The notes under the pieces: model-generated | Database searches by the model: none | Told to the model about the DNA's origin: nothing | Seen by the model: the letters and a program-made list of their open reading frames with translations, nothing else | Position numbers and translations under genes: made by a program | Shown here: positions 26,993 through 34,843 of the stretch, piece by piece | How the letters are laid out: each line of letters starts with the position of its first letter | How positions within the stretch are numbered: position 1 is the stretch's first letter | From: Tepidanaerobacteraceae bacterium | GTDB lineage: Bacteria; Bacillota; Thermosediminibacteria; Thermosediminibacterales; Tepidanaerobacteraceae | DNA: 64,000 nt | Assembly (NCBI GenBank): GCA_024655905.1 | Contig: JANLFP010000001.1 | Span: 1 to 64,000, forward strand | Reading direction: 5' to 3'

Positions 26993-27874
26993 TCACCCCA
27001 TCAAAAGCCTGTAGCCGTCCGCATTGGCGAACCGGTTCAGCACAGCCACAGTATTGATGTCGCTCCTGCGCAGCATGAGTTCGAGCAGTTCCGCACCACC
27101 GCCCGCGAACACCGTGGGGAGCTTCAGATCCAGCCCCCTCTCCCGCAGGGCGTTAAACAGCTCCTTGCAGTAGGCCGCCACCGCCTGTTCCACCACCGCC
27201 TCAATCAGCTTGCTGTCGGAGTGCTGGATTTGTCCCCGGATGGCGTCGGTGATAAGTTCGTCCGACAGGAGGATGTCATTGCGCTGGAGCGTATCCTGAA
27301 TCCGGCTGTAGAGGGTAATGGTTCCCATGCGCAGGCTGGCGCAGCTCGATCTGTCCAGCCGGAAGTCATGGAGTGTGAGGATATCCACTGTATACCCGCC
27401 GATATCCACCAGCGTGATGCTGCGGTAATCCTTCAGCTGCGGATAATACCGGCACAGCGCCGCATGACCCTGCGCGAACACCTTGCACTCGGCGATGCGG
27501 CATCGGTAAGACGTTCCCTCGAACAAGAACGAAACATTGTCACGCAGAAAATATCGCCGAAATGCCTCCTTCTGCGTCCCGTAGCTGCCAATGGGCAGGC
27601 CCACGCCAAGGGCGATTTCCGCGCTTGTGGTTCCCGCGTGCTTCATCGCATCCGCGATTGCCGGCAGCGTAAGCATAAAGGTATCCGGCTCTCTGGTCTT
27701 GTCCTGCTGAAAACGCATGCGGCGCTCGCCGATGGCGTAATATCTGCCCTCGTAGAAGAGCTGCATATCCGGCGTGATGAATTCCTTGTCGCTTGCAGTG
27801 TATCCGGAGGCATAGAGCATCCCCTCCGAGGATTTGGTGTTGTAGTTTCCGTTGTCCACACCAAGCTTAATCAT
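26993..27874 (-). CDS. parM: ParM/StbA-family actin-like ATPase
   Basis: A 293-residue actin-fold protein: phosphate-1 loop IKLGVDNGNYNTKS, phosphate-2 loop ITLVDIGGYTVDIL, adenosine loop PTVFAGGGAELLEL. It would form filaments that push element copies apart, which fits an element that has a circular phase. The ATG at 27874 sits 11 nt after AAGGAGG; a GTG at 27886 overlaps the site. It is co-transcribed with the ParR-like gene. Confidence 0.88.
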   Translation of the reverse strand: MIKLGVDNGNYNTKSSEGMLYASGYTASDKEFITPDMQLFYEGRYYAIGERRMRFQQDKTREPDTFMLTLPAIADAMKHAGTTSAEIALGVGLPIGSYGTQKEAFRRYFLRDNVSFLFEGTSYRCRIAECKVFAQGHAALCRYYPQLKDYRSITLVDIGGYTVDILTLHDFRLDRSSCASLRMGTITLYSRIQDTLQRNDILLSDELITDAIRGQIQHSDSKLIEAVVEQAVAAYCKELFNALRERGLDLKLPTVFAGGGAELLELMLRRSDINTVAVLNRFANADGYRLLMG

Positions 27875-27907
27875 TAAAATTAACACCTCCTTTTTCCTTT
27901 CCGCTGT

Positions 27908-28273
27908 TTACATGCTCATGGTCATGCCCTGGGTTTCTTCCTCGGCAGGTCCCTCCGTCCCGGTCTGAGCTTGCGGAGAGGAAGGCGCCTCGGTTGCTGC
28001 CTGCTCACGCTGGCGGCGGGTCTGCCTTGGCTGGCGCTGCGGTTCCGTCTGCCGTTCCTGGGCTTCCGGTCCTGGCATCTGTTCCTGGGCAGGCTCCTGT
28101 CCGATCCTGCTTTCCACATACTCCCGGACATGGACGGGGACGATCCTCTCATAGGTTTTTTCAAGGTAATCCTTCATCTCCCGTTCGATGTCCAGCTCTT
28201 TTTTGCGCATAAAAAAACGGAGGGCCTCCAGCTTCTCCGTGGGGAACAGTATCGTAAGTTCCGTTTCTCTCAT
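27908..28273 (-). CDS. DUF6103-like protein with a Met-rich C-terminal tail
   Basis: 121 residues. Residues 1-60 match the small protein at 26327-26584 (LTILFPTEKLEALRFFMRKKEL, YERIVPVHVREYVESRIG). A long Gln/Pro/Glu-rich, probably disordered linker follows, and the last residues are TQGMTMSM. The tail recurs on other proteins of the element. It lies between the M23 hydrolase and ParM genes. Function unknown. Confidence 0.8.
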   Translation of the reverse strand: MRETELTILFPTEKLEALRFFMRKKELDIEREMKDYLEKTYERIVPVHVREYVESRIGQEPAQEQMPGPEAQERQTEPQRQPRQTRRQREQAATEAPSSPQAQTGTEGPAEEETQGMTMSM

Positions 28274-28290
28274 GTCTCATTTCCTCCTTT

Positions 28291-29376
28291 CTACGGCAGA
28301 TAGCTTCTTGGATTTTGGATTTCTCCATTGATGCGCACCTCAAAATGCAGGTGCGGGCCGGTGCTTCTTCCGGTGCTGCCAACCTCCGCGATGATGTCGC
28401 CGGCCTTGACCGCCTGACCCTCGGTGACGAGGATTTTGGAGCAGTGGGCGTAGAAAGTGACAAAGCCGCCGCCGTGGTCGATGGCTAAATGATAGCCGTA
28501 GCCCGTGGTCTTATAGCGTGCAAACAGCACCGTGCCGTCCAGCGCAGCGCGGATTGGCGTCCCTTGGGGCGCGGCCAGGTCGATGCCGGAGTGTCCTTTG
28601 TGCCGACCAGTGAATGGGTCGGTCCTGTACCCGAATTCCGAGGTCACCATGCCGCGCCAGCCTTCCCCCAGGGGAGAACAGAAGCCGTCGGCTCCGACAA
28701 AGGGCGCGTCGGACAGAGGCAGTCCGTTTGACCAGGCGTTGAACGCCTCCCCATAGGTGGGGATGCCGCCGCCGTACAATATGCGGTGGTAAATCTCCGA
28801 GGCGTTGGCCCGGTCCTCATGGGTGATTGTCCTGCCCAGGGTGGTTTGGAGGTTGGCGTAGATCTCCGGCAGGGATTTAAGCGGCACGGCCACGGTGTAG
28901 GTTTTACCGGTTTTGTTGCCGTCCTCATCCTTTTCGGCGCGGGTTTCGTACCGCACGAAGCAGTCGGCGAAGGCCCGGTAATCCGAGGCGTCCATCCGCA
29001 AGTTTTCAGCGCCGAAGAACAGAGAATAAAAAACCGCCTTTATGCGGGTGGCGTCAAGCTGTCCATCCTCCACCTGCGAAGATATGTCGGCGATGGCGGC
29101 GTCAAGCTCCGAAAAGCCGTTGCGCATCTCCCGGATATGGGCGGCGTAATCGGCGGGGACCCGGGAAGAGATAGCGCCGCCGTTGAAGCACAATTCTATG
29201 GCGTTGCTGTTGTGATCCGCCGCAGCCGAGAGCAGGCTCACGATCATCACGACGATAAGGATAAAGGGCGTCAGGATGGCGGCGACAAGAACGCCGGCAG
29301 CCTTCCATGTCCTTTTGTCGGTTGCCGCGGCGACGGCCGCCCTGACCGCAAGGGTGATGGTTGCGGGATCAGCCAT
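28291..29376 (-). CDS. Membrane-anchored M23 peptidoglycan hydrolase of the conjugation system
   Basis: 361 residues. One membrane helix (about 27-50, AGVLVAAILTPFILIVVMIV) anchors an extracellular part. Residues 60-220 are a helical region with conserved text (FYSLFFGAENL). The LytM/M23 metallopeptidase domain (about 240-361) has zinc ligands in GHKGHSGIDLAAP, the catalytic His in FVTFYAHC, and GPHLHFEV. It would cut cross-bridges to open the wall for the channel, the role VirB1-type lysozymes have in Gram-negatives. Confidence 0.9.
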   Translation of the reverse strand: MADPATITLAVRAAVAAATDKRTWKAAGVLVAAILTPFILIVVMIVSLLSAAADHNSNAIELCFNGGAISSRVPADYAAHIREMRNGFSELDAAIADISSQVEDGQLDATRIKAVFYSLFFGAENLRMDASDYRAFADCFVRYETRAEKDEDGNKTGKTYTVAVPLKSLPEIYANLQTTLGRTITHEDRANASEIYHRILYGGGIPTYGEAFNAWSNGLPLSDAPFVGADGFCSPLGEGWRGMVTSEFGYRTDPFTGRHKGHSGIDLAAPQGTPIRAALDGTVLFARYKTTGYGYHLAIDHGGGFVTFYAHCSKILVTEGQAVKAGDIIAEVGSTGRSTGPHLHFEVRINGEIQNPRSYLP

Positions 29377-29380
29377 GCTC

Positions 29381-29875
29381 TCACCACCATTTCAGGCCAA
29401 ACAGGTTCTCCTGTTCCGGCTGCTGTTCCTCGGCCAGCCGGATGGATTTTTCCACCGCCTGTTCCAGAACCTCGGTGTCAAAGCCCGCGCTTTCATAGCC
29501 TTCCAGGATGGTGTTCAGGTAGTGATCCGAGGGCGCGCCGAAGGGATGCCCGTCGTTCATGATATACGCCATGGCGGAAACGATCCCGCCTTTCAGCTCC
29601 ACATTGAGGATTTTCTTGCGGTAAAAGTGGGGATATCCCTCGTAGCGATCGAGAGCCTGCAGGTCTTTTTCCTTCAGCGTCCATAAAAGAACAGGCACAC
29701 AGCCGCCTTTGCAGGGTTCCACCGTTGCCACCGCGCTATGGCGGCTGCCTCTGAACAGCAGCTCATAATCCTTAAGCTCGCTTGTCCCGACTACTTTGGC
29801 GGTGGGGCAGCGGCAGGCCATCTGCGTCAGGTTGAGGTTGCTGCCGTAGGCGATGTATAGGGTTTTGCTTTTCAT
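29381..29875 (-). CDS. Gamma-glutamylcyclotransferase-like (AIG2/GGCT) protein
   Basis: 164 residues: the family's opening YIAYGSNLNLTQMACRCP (substrate loop YGSN), CVPVLLWTLKEKDLQALDRYEGYP with the catalytic Glu in DRYEGYP, and a helical C-terminus. Enzymes of this fold remove gamma-glutamyl groups as 5-oxoproline. It lies 19 bp after the amidoligase gene. Comparative-genomics work has described such cyclotransferases beside amidoligases and suggested that they undo or process gamma-glutamyl peptide bonds. The substrate is unknown. Confidence 0.88.
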   Translation of the reverse strand: MKSKTLYIAYGSNLNLTQMACRCPTAKVVGTSELKDYELLFRGSRHSAVATVEPCKGGCVPVLLWTLKEKDLQALDRYEGYPHFYRKKILNVELKGGIVSAMAYIMNDGHPFGAPSDHYLNTILEGYESAGFDTEVLEQAVEKSIRLAEEQQPEQENLFGLKWW

Positions 29876-29894
29876 TTTCTCTCATTCCTCCTTG

Positions 29895-30935
29895 CTACAT
29901 GGACATGGAAAGGCCGGGTCCTTCTTCAGTCCCGGCCTGTTCCATGTCTGTTTGATCTTGTTCCTGTGACGCCTGTACGGCCCCGGCGGCCCGCGCCAGT
30001 TCCTTTTCTTTTTTCTGCCTTAGCCTTTGTTTTTGCCGTTCCGCCTGGGCGGGGTCTTTCCACGCGATGCAGCCGTCCAGATGTTCCAGGAGATGAAGCC
30101 GGGCGGTCTTGAATTCGTCGCCGATAAGGCCTAGCCGCAGAAGCCAGGTGCGGAAGGTATATTTTTCATTGGTGCTTTGGGTTTTGATGCGGCTGGCGCA
30201 CCTCTGTGTCAGTGCCTGATGGCTGATGGCAAGGCAGATCTGGATGTATGCCTTGATCTTTCCGGCATGGGTGGTGCCGTTGAACAGCCTGAATTCAATC
30301 GTGCCCTTCTGGAACACGCTGTGGAGGTTCAAACAGTGGTAGCGGCTGTTGTGGTAATGCTCATGCCTACCGTCGTTACCGTTGTACCAGATCCGGCTGA
30401 CCTGCTCCAGGGTTTTCGGCTTCTTGCGGTTGAGTTCCTCCAAAAAGCTCTGCTCCACCTTTTTGCAGTAGCGGCGTTCCCGTGCCACGCTCACCTGCAG
30501 CGCCTTGTAGATCAAGTCCTCCTTGCTGGCCATGATGTTGGTGATGTTGCGCAGGGTGTTGGCGTTGTGGGGCGAGGCGTCCACGTGGACATGGATGCCG
30601 CAGCTTGCGTTGGCGATGGCTCCGGCTGTGCGGAGCTGGCGGACGATTTCCTGTATGGTTTCGATATCCTCATACCTGCAGATGGGGCTGACCAGTTCCA
30701 CGCTGTAGGTGCTGTCGGCAGGAACAATCCGCCGCCCTTCTTTTTTCTCTGTAGTGATGCTGCCGTCGCTCATGACCTTCCACCGGCGGCTTTGGCCGTC
30801 CAGGACGGAATAGATGCCATAATAGCCCCCGTCATTGGAAACCGGCGTGCCGAAGTATTCCGCCAGGACCTGGGCGGCGCGCAGGCGGGACAGTCCTGTC
30901 AATTCGATTTCGATGCCGAAGCGCTGTTCTTTCAT
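29895..30935 (-). CDS. Amidoligase-family (COOH-NH2 ligase) protein with Met-rich tail
   Basis: 346 residues of the glutamine-synthetase-like amidoligase family: FGIEIELTGLSRLRAAQVLAEYF (metal-binding Glu pair), YSVELVSPICRYEDIET, CGIHVHVDASPHNANTLRN (conserved His), and GTIEFRLFNGTTHAGKIKAYI. Such enzymes join a carboxylate to an amine with ATP. A Lys/Gln-rich linker leads to a C-terminus EGPGLSMSM, the tail shared by other element proteins. The ATG at 30935 has AAGG at 9 nt; a TTG at 30941 is too close. It pairs with the downstream cyclotransferase gene. Confidence 0.88.
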   Translation of the reverse strand: MKEQRFGIEIELTGLSRLRAAQVLAEYFGTPVSNDGGYYGIYSVLDGQSRRWKVMSDGSITTEKKEGRRIVPADSTYSVELVSPICRYEDIETIQEIVRQLRTAGAIANASCGIHVHVDASPHNANTLRNITNIMASKEDLIYKALQVSVARERRYCKKVEQSFLEELNRKKPKTLEQVSRIWYNGNDGRHEHYHNSRYHCLNLHSVFQKGTIEFRLFNGTTHAGKIKAYIQICLAISHQALTQRCASRIKTQSTNEKYTFRTWLLRLGLIGDEFKTARLHLLEHLDGCIAWKDPAQAERQKQRLRQKKEKELARAAGAVQASQEQDQTDMEQAGTEEGPGLSMSM

Positions 30936-30958
30936 CTCCAAAATCCTTCACCCCCTCG

Positions 30959-31012
30959 CTACGGCATTCGCATCCCGCCCATGCTTTTTTTGATCTCTAT
31001 ATTTCTCATCAT
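30959..31012 (-). CDS. 17-residue micro-ORF coupled to virB4, consisting mostly of the shared tail
   Basis: The peptide is MMRNIEIKKSMGGMRMP. Its first ATG overlaps the virB4 stop in the arrangement ATGA, so terminating ribosomes could restart here; a second ATG follows directly. The C-terminal SMGGMRMP matches the tails of unrelated element proteins (GMRMG, FGMRMGGM). The match and the coupling suggest a real peptide; no homologue is known to me. Confidence 0.5.
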   Translation of the reverse strand: MMRNIEIKKSMGGMRMP

Positions 31013-32841
31013 CTGCCGCCCGCCTTTCCAAAGAGCCTTGCCTTGTGTTCCGGCGCGGTCACCATGAGGTTGTACCGCTCGTTGCCGCATTTGTAGAGGC
31101 ACACGCCGCGCTGCGGATAGCGGATCAGGTTGTACTCGCTCTGCTCCAATTGAAGGTTTTCGATATAGAATTTGGCGTCGATGTTGCCCGCGTTGAACAG
31201 GAACTGGTGCGTAGGTATGGAGAACAGGGGCTTGGTGTATTCGCGGATGCCTTCGATGTCGAAGTCCTCAAGATTCTGCGAGGCGAGAATGACGGCGCTG
31301 TCCTTCTTTCTCACACGCTTCATGAAATTCCGGATGTACTCTATCGCCGTCAGGTTTGTGAGGAATAAATACAGCTCGTCGATGGAGGCGGCCGTGTTTC
31401 CGGCAGTCAGCAGCTCGTTGCTCATAAAGGACAGCACGTTGAACAGCAGGGCGTTGCGGATGTTCTTCGACGCCTGCAGCAGCCCCTTGACGCCGAAGGT
31501 CACGAAGCTGCCGCCAGTGATATTGGTGTGCCCGTTGAAAAAATTGGACTCCGCGCCCTTGCACAGGGAGTGGAGTCCAAGGCAGATTTCCCGCAGCGTG
31601 TCGGCGGTGTAGAGCTGGCGGCGGCTCTCGTCGAAGGCTTTGTACTCGGCCTCCACCAGCTCGTACAGGTCGGACAGGATGGGGTAATCCGCGGGCTTCA
31701 GCCGGTCGAAATTGCTCCGGTCGGTGATGCCCCATTTGTCGTAGAGCTTGCCCAGCATGATCTCAATGGTGTCGATCTGCCGGTCGTCAAAGTCCTTGTA
31801 GCAGCGGAAAAAGTCTTTGAGAAAGCTGATGTGCTGGCTGAGTTTGGATGTCTGCCGGAACGCCTGGGGTGCACCGGTGTCCCCGGGGTCGCCGGATATA
31901 TCCCATGTTTTCGGCTCCAGCACATTGATGATGTATTCGCCGGACATGAGGTCTATGAAGCAGCCGCCGAGGTTTACCGTCAGTTCCTCGTATTCCATCT
32001 CAGGGTCTAAAGCCAGCACATGCATGCCGGACTCCCGCAGATTGGTGAGGATAAGTTTCAATAGATAGCTTTTGCCCTGGCCGGAATTGCCCAGGATCAG
32101 GATGTTGGCGTTGGTCTTGTCATCGGCCCGCTTGTTGAAATCCACAAGGATGTTGCTGCCGAATTTGTCCCTGCCGAGGTAAAACCCGCGCTCGTCGGTT
32201 TTGCCGCTGTAGTTGAAGGGATAGAGGTTGGCCACTGACGACGCAGGCAGCACACGCTCAAACTGGTCGCCGAACACGTTCCAGCCGGAAGGCATTGCGC
32301 AAATAAATCCCTGCTTCTGGCGGAGCAGGAGCCGGTCCACATTGAGCTTGTTCCGTATGAGCTCTGTCAGCACCTCGGTCTGCAGCAGCTTGAGCTGGTC
32401 GGGGTCGTGGGCGGACAGTTCGATATATACGGCGGCGTGGAGCAGCGGCTCCTTGTTCCGGTGCATGGAAGCCACGATATTGGCCACGTCCTGCAGGTTG
32501 CTCTCGGCGGCGACGGTCTGCTGCAGGTCGTTGGTGCTGCTTCGCTTCATGCGGTTTTTATTGGCGGCGTTTGATATGATTTTTCTTTCCTCCACCGGTG
32601 TGACATGGCGGGTATAGATGCGCAGGGTGACGCCATCCTTCTCGCCCAGGTGCCGGAGGATGGCCTGTTCCTCCGTGGCGGTCGGATACTCCCGAAGCGC
32701 CCACACGCAGCGGTAGGTATTGCCGCAAATGAAGTGGTCGGTATAGAATTTGACGACCGACGGCGCGATCATGTCAAGGAATTCCTGCACGCGTATGTCA
32801 TCCTGCCGCGCTGCGGCGGGAGAACGGACTTTTTTGGGCAT
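31009..32841 (-). CDS. virB4: VirB4/TraE-family conjugation ATPase (C-terminal ATPase part)
   Basis: 610 residues. Walker A GNSGQGKSYLLKL near 250, Walker B AASIDELYLFL near 495, and downstream texts VILASQNLEDF and IPTHQFLFNAG typical of VirB4. It powers the secretion channel from the cytoplasmic face. The part before Walker A is shorter than in classic VirB4; the missing N-terminal region appears to be the separate gene at 33941-34531. AAGGAG lies 10 nt before the ATG. Two terminators and the Fic cassette separate it from that gene, so it may need its own promoter or read-through. Confidence 0.93.
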   Translation of the reverse strand: MPKKVRSPAAARQDDIRVQEFLDMIAPSVVKFYTDHFICGNTYRCVWALREYPTATEEQAILRHLGEKDGVTLRIYTRHVTPVEERKIISNAANKNRMKRSSTNDLQQTVAAESNLQDVANIVASMHRNKEPLLHAAVYIELSAHDPDQLKLLQTEVLTELIRNKLNVDRLLLRQKQGFICAMPSGWNVFGDQFERVLPASSVANLYPFNYSGKTDERGFYLGRDKFGSNILVDFNKRADDKTNANILILGNSGQGKSYLLKLILTNLRESGMHVLALDPEMEYEELTVNLGGCFIDLMSGEYIINVLEPKTWDISGDPGDTGAPQAFRQTSKLSQHISFLKDFFRCYKDFDDRQIDTIEIMLGKLYDKWGITDRSNFDRLKPADYPILSDLYELVEAEYKAFDESRRQLYTADTLREICLGLHSLCKGAESNFFNGHTNITGGSFVTFGVKGLLQASKNIRNALLFNVLSFMSNELLTAGNTAASIDELYLFLTNLTAIEYIRNFMKRVRKKDSAVILASQNLEDFDIEGIREYTKPLFSIPTHQFLFNAGNIDAKFYIENLQLEQSEYNLIRYPQRGVCLYKCGNERYNLMVTAPEHKARLFGKAGGR

Positions 32842-32895
32842 ATGGTATCATCTCCTTAATGAGCGGAAAATTTAATTTTTTCCGGATTTGAACAG

Positions 32896-32939
32896 AAAAA
32901 AAGCCGCTTGCTCTATTTCCACAACAAAGCAAACGGCTT
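32896..32939 (-). terminator. Second terminator after the fic gene
   Basis: AAGCCG...CGGCTT with an inner TTGCT/AGCAA stem, followed on the minus strand by seven Ts, between fic and virB4. Confidence 0.75.
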
Positions 32940-32954
32940 ATATATGATGATAAT

Positions 32955-32988
32955 ATAAAAGAGCATCAGCCGGTAAAGCTAATGCTCT
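32955..32988 (-). terminator. First terminator after the fic gene
   Basis: AGAGCATTAGC...GCTGATGCTCT (one mismatch) followed by TTTTATATT on the minus strand, about 35 bp after the fic stop codon. It is in tandem with the terminator at 32896-32939. Confidence 0.65.
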
Positions 32989-33020
32989 CTATGCAATAAT
33001 GACCCTATATTTTTTAGTCT

Positions 33021-33656
33021 TTATCCCATGAAAATTTGAGTGATGCTGTTCTCTGTCAGAGGCTTGGTTATCTTGATGAACAATTCATTCATTTTGGTAT
33101 AATCGCATGAGAAGGATGCCACGCTTGCTTCAATCATTTGCTTGTCGGTCACCTCGGAAAAGTCTACGCTATAGCCTGCATTTTCGGCCAAATACTCGAT
33201 AAAGAGCCTCTGCGCCCTGCCGTTTCCTTCTCTGAATGGATGAAGGACATTGATTTCACCAAGATAATACGCAAGACGGATGGGAATTTCATCTGCGGAG
33301 GCATCTTTCAAGTAATTTTCTTTTTTCAGCTTAGCGAAGAGCTGATCGGCGTTTTGTTCGATGAACTCATAGTTGCAAAACATATTTCCTTTTGCGATGT
33401 TCACCCATCTGATTTCGCCCGCCCATTCGTAGATATCGCCAAATATATACTTGTGAATCTGTCGTAAATGGAGCAGATCAAAATTGCCTTTTATAACATT
33501 TACTTTGGCATTGGCAATTCTCAAGGAAGTTATTTCTCTTTCGGCTATCTGGAGCTTTTCAGCATCCCTGATGCCCAGCTTGTTGATAAGAACATTGGAA
33601 TGAGGGTAGCAATATCTTTGATCCCACTCATAACTGTATTCATAGTTGCTGCTCAT
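33021..33656 (-). CDS. fic: Fic-domain AMP-transferase toxin
   Basis: 211 residues with the full Fic active-site motif HPFREGNGRAQRLFIEY (catalytic His, phosphate-binding GNGR) and the flap KGNMFCNYEFIE before it. Fic enzymes usually move AMP from ATP onto target Ser, Thr or Tyr residues. It overlaps the upstream antitoxin gene by 17 bp, the organisation of VbhA/VbhT-type class I Fic modules. The target is unknown; for VbhT-like toxins, gyrase and topoisomerase IV are known targets. Its codons are more AT-rich than those of neighbouring transfer genes, so it is probably a recent insertion. Confidence 0.92.
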   Translation of the reverse strand: MSSNYEYSYEWDQRYCYPHSNVLINKLGIRDAEKLQIAEREITSLRIANAKVNVIKGNFDLLHLRQIHKYIFGDIYEWAGEIRWVNIAKGNMFCNYEFIEQNADQLFAKLKKENYLKDASADEIPIRLAYYLGEINVLHPFREGNGRAQRLFIEYLAENAGYSVDFSEVTDKQMIEASVASFSCDYTKMNELFIKITKPLTENSITQIFMG

Positions 33657-33831
33657 GGCTATAGCTCCTGGCAGCCGTGTGCTTTTTAACGAGCTCAGCT
33701 ATGGTTTTTTCAACCAGTTTATCATTCCCGGCACACCGTCTGATTCTATCTTTATCATCCTTCGTAAGCGGCATGCCCTCCATTGACATTGAGCCGTTTA
33801 CCTCATCTATCAGTTTTTCCAGATCTCTCAT
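33640..33831 (-). CDS. VbhA-like Fic antitoxin
   Basis: 63 residues, mainly helical: RDLEKLIDEVNGSMSMEGMPLTKDDKDR in segments, then VEKTIAELVKKHTAARSY. It carries the class I inhibition motif (Ser/Thr)xxxE(Gly/Asn) as S-MSM-E-G near residue 18; in this family that Glu blocks productive ATP binding in the Fic pocket. The ATG follows AAGGTGG and lies behind a near-consensus promoter. Its end overlaps the fic start, which couples synthesis of the two proteins. Confidence 0.85.
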   Translation of the reverse strand: MRDLEKLIDEVNGSMSMEGMPLTKDDKDRIRRCAGNDKLVEKTIAELVKKHTAARSYSHEQQL

Positions 33832-33853
33832 ATGAACACCACCTTACCTTTAT

Positions 33854-33882
33854 ATTATACAATATTTTCACTATTAATTCAA
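33854..33882 (-). promoter_or_regulatory. Promoter of the antitoxin-fic cassette
   Basis: Minus-strand -35 TTGAAT (33882-33877), 17-bp spacer, -10 TATAAT (33859-33854), about 25 bp before the antitoxin ATG. The cassette therefore has its own transcription inside the transfer operon. Confidence 0.7.
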
Positions 33883-33940
33883 ACAACACCGGGATATCCT
33901 GGACCTTGCTGCACTGCGGTTTATGCATGTTTTTTGTTCA

Positions 33941-34531
33941 TCAGTCTCCGAAAATGATCCACCGCTCTCCGTCAAAATCTTCAAACCGCTCGGTGGTCAC
34001 GTTTTGCTCGAAATAGACCGCCAGCAGCCGCTTGATATCCTCTTTGCCGGCCCGCTTGACAGAGAAGCCCTGCTCCCGCAGGGTTTTCTCAATGCGGTTT
34101 AAGTAGGGGAACACCTCGCTCTCTTTTTCATCGCGCAGCCGGATGATGATGAGAAATTCCCTCGCGGTCGCCATCTGCACCTGGATGCGGTCGAGGAAGG
34201 TCAGGTCCGCTTCCAGCAGCTTGCGGACGGCCGGATTGTCCTCCTGTTCCGCGCGGCTTTTCAGGAACCGCTTGTTGTCCTCAAAGTTCTCACGGGAATT
34301 CAGGCAGCACATCTCAATCTCCGCCATGCCTTTCAGCACGGTCATCAAGGCGTAGATCCGCGCCGAGACGCTGGCTTCGGACAATACGGAAATGTTGCTG
34401 GGCTTGATGATAAAATATACCAGCTCGCCGTGGCCGTAGGTCTGCAGGCTGTAGTCGGTGATGGCTCTGGTGTTGATGAGCTGCCGCGTGGCCTGCCTTT
34501 GCTTCTGCTCTTTTTTTTCTTTTCTGCTCAT
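33941..34531 (-). CDS. Conjugation protein resembling the N-terminal region of VirB4
   Basis: 196 residues starting MSRKEKKEQKQRQATRQLINTRAI, then FIIKPSNISVLSEASVSARIYALMTVLKGMAEIEMCCLNSRE in segments, and TAREFLIIIRLRDEKE. The text resembles the domain that precedes the ATPase in VirB4/TraC proteins (a ferredoxin-like region with a conserved 'expressed alone' form in clostridial elements). It starts at an ATG that overlaps the stop of the PrgI-like gene as ATGA. The VirB4 ATPase gene lies 1.1 kb downstream, beyond the Fic cassette. The assignment is by context and partial resemblance. Confidence 0.65.
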   Translation of the reverse strand: MSRKEKKEQKQRQATRQLINTRAITDYSLQTYGHGELVYFIIKPSNISVLSEASVSARIYALMTVLKGMAEIEMCCLNSRENFEDNKRFLKSRAEQEDNPAVRKLLEADLTFLDRIQVQMATAREFLIIIRLRDEKESEVFPYLNRIEKTLREQGFSVKRAGKEDIKRLLAVYFEQNVTTERFEDFDGERWIIFGD

Positions 34532-34830
34532 TTGCCCACCCGCTTTCCGTCCGGTTCCCAATGGTCGCCGGATTGCAGCCGCCATTCGTAGAACTGCTGC
34601 CCGGTCAGGAAAAAGGCGCAGGCATAGCGGATAAAGTCAAGGATGCTGGTGTCGTCAAATCGAATGGTCAAAAAGGCGTAGAGAGCCGTCGCCACGATGG
34701 GAAGCAAAAAACCAAGCTGCGCCAGTGCGAAAACAGAGATAAGGCAACCGATACCGATCACGCCGATGTCCCGGAGCTGCCACAGCCACAGCACCGCCTT
34801 GGATTTCAAATTGTCGGGGTAAATATACAC
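34528..34830 (-). CDS. PrgI-like membrane protein (VirB3 position)
   Basis: 100 residues with two adjacent hydrophobic helices (VIGIGCLISVFALAQLGFLL and LPIVATALYAFLTIRF), followed by a conserved cytoplasmic end (LDFIRYACAFFLTGQQFYEW). The size, topology and place directly before the VirB4-related gene fit the PrgI/VirB3 component of Gram-positive type IV secretion. Its stop overlaps the next start. Confidence 0.82.
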   Translation of the reverse strand: MYIYPDNLKSKAVLWLWQLRDIGVIGIGCLISVFALAQLGFLLPIVATALYAFLTIRFDDTSILDFIRYACAFFLTGQQFYEWRLQSGDHWEPDGKRVGK

Positions 34831-34843
34831 TTTTCAGCCCTCC

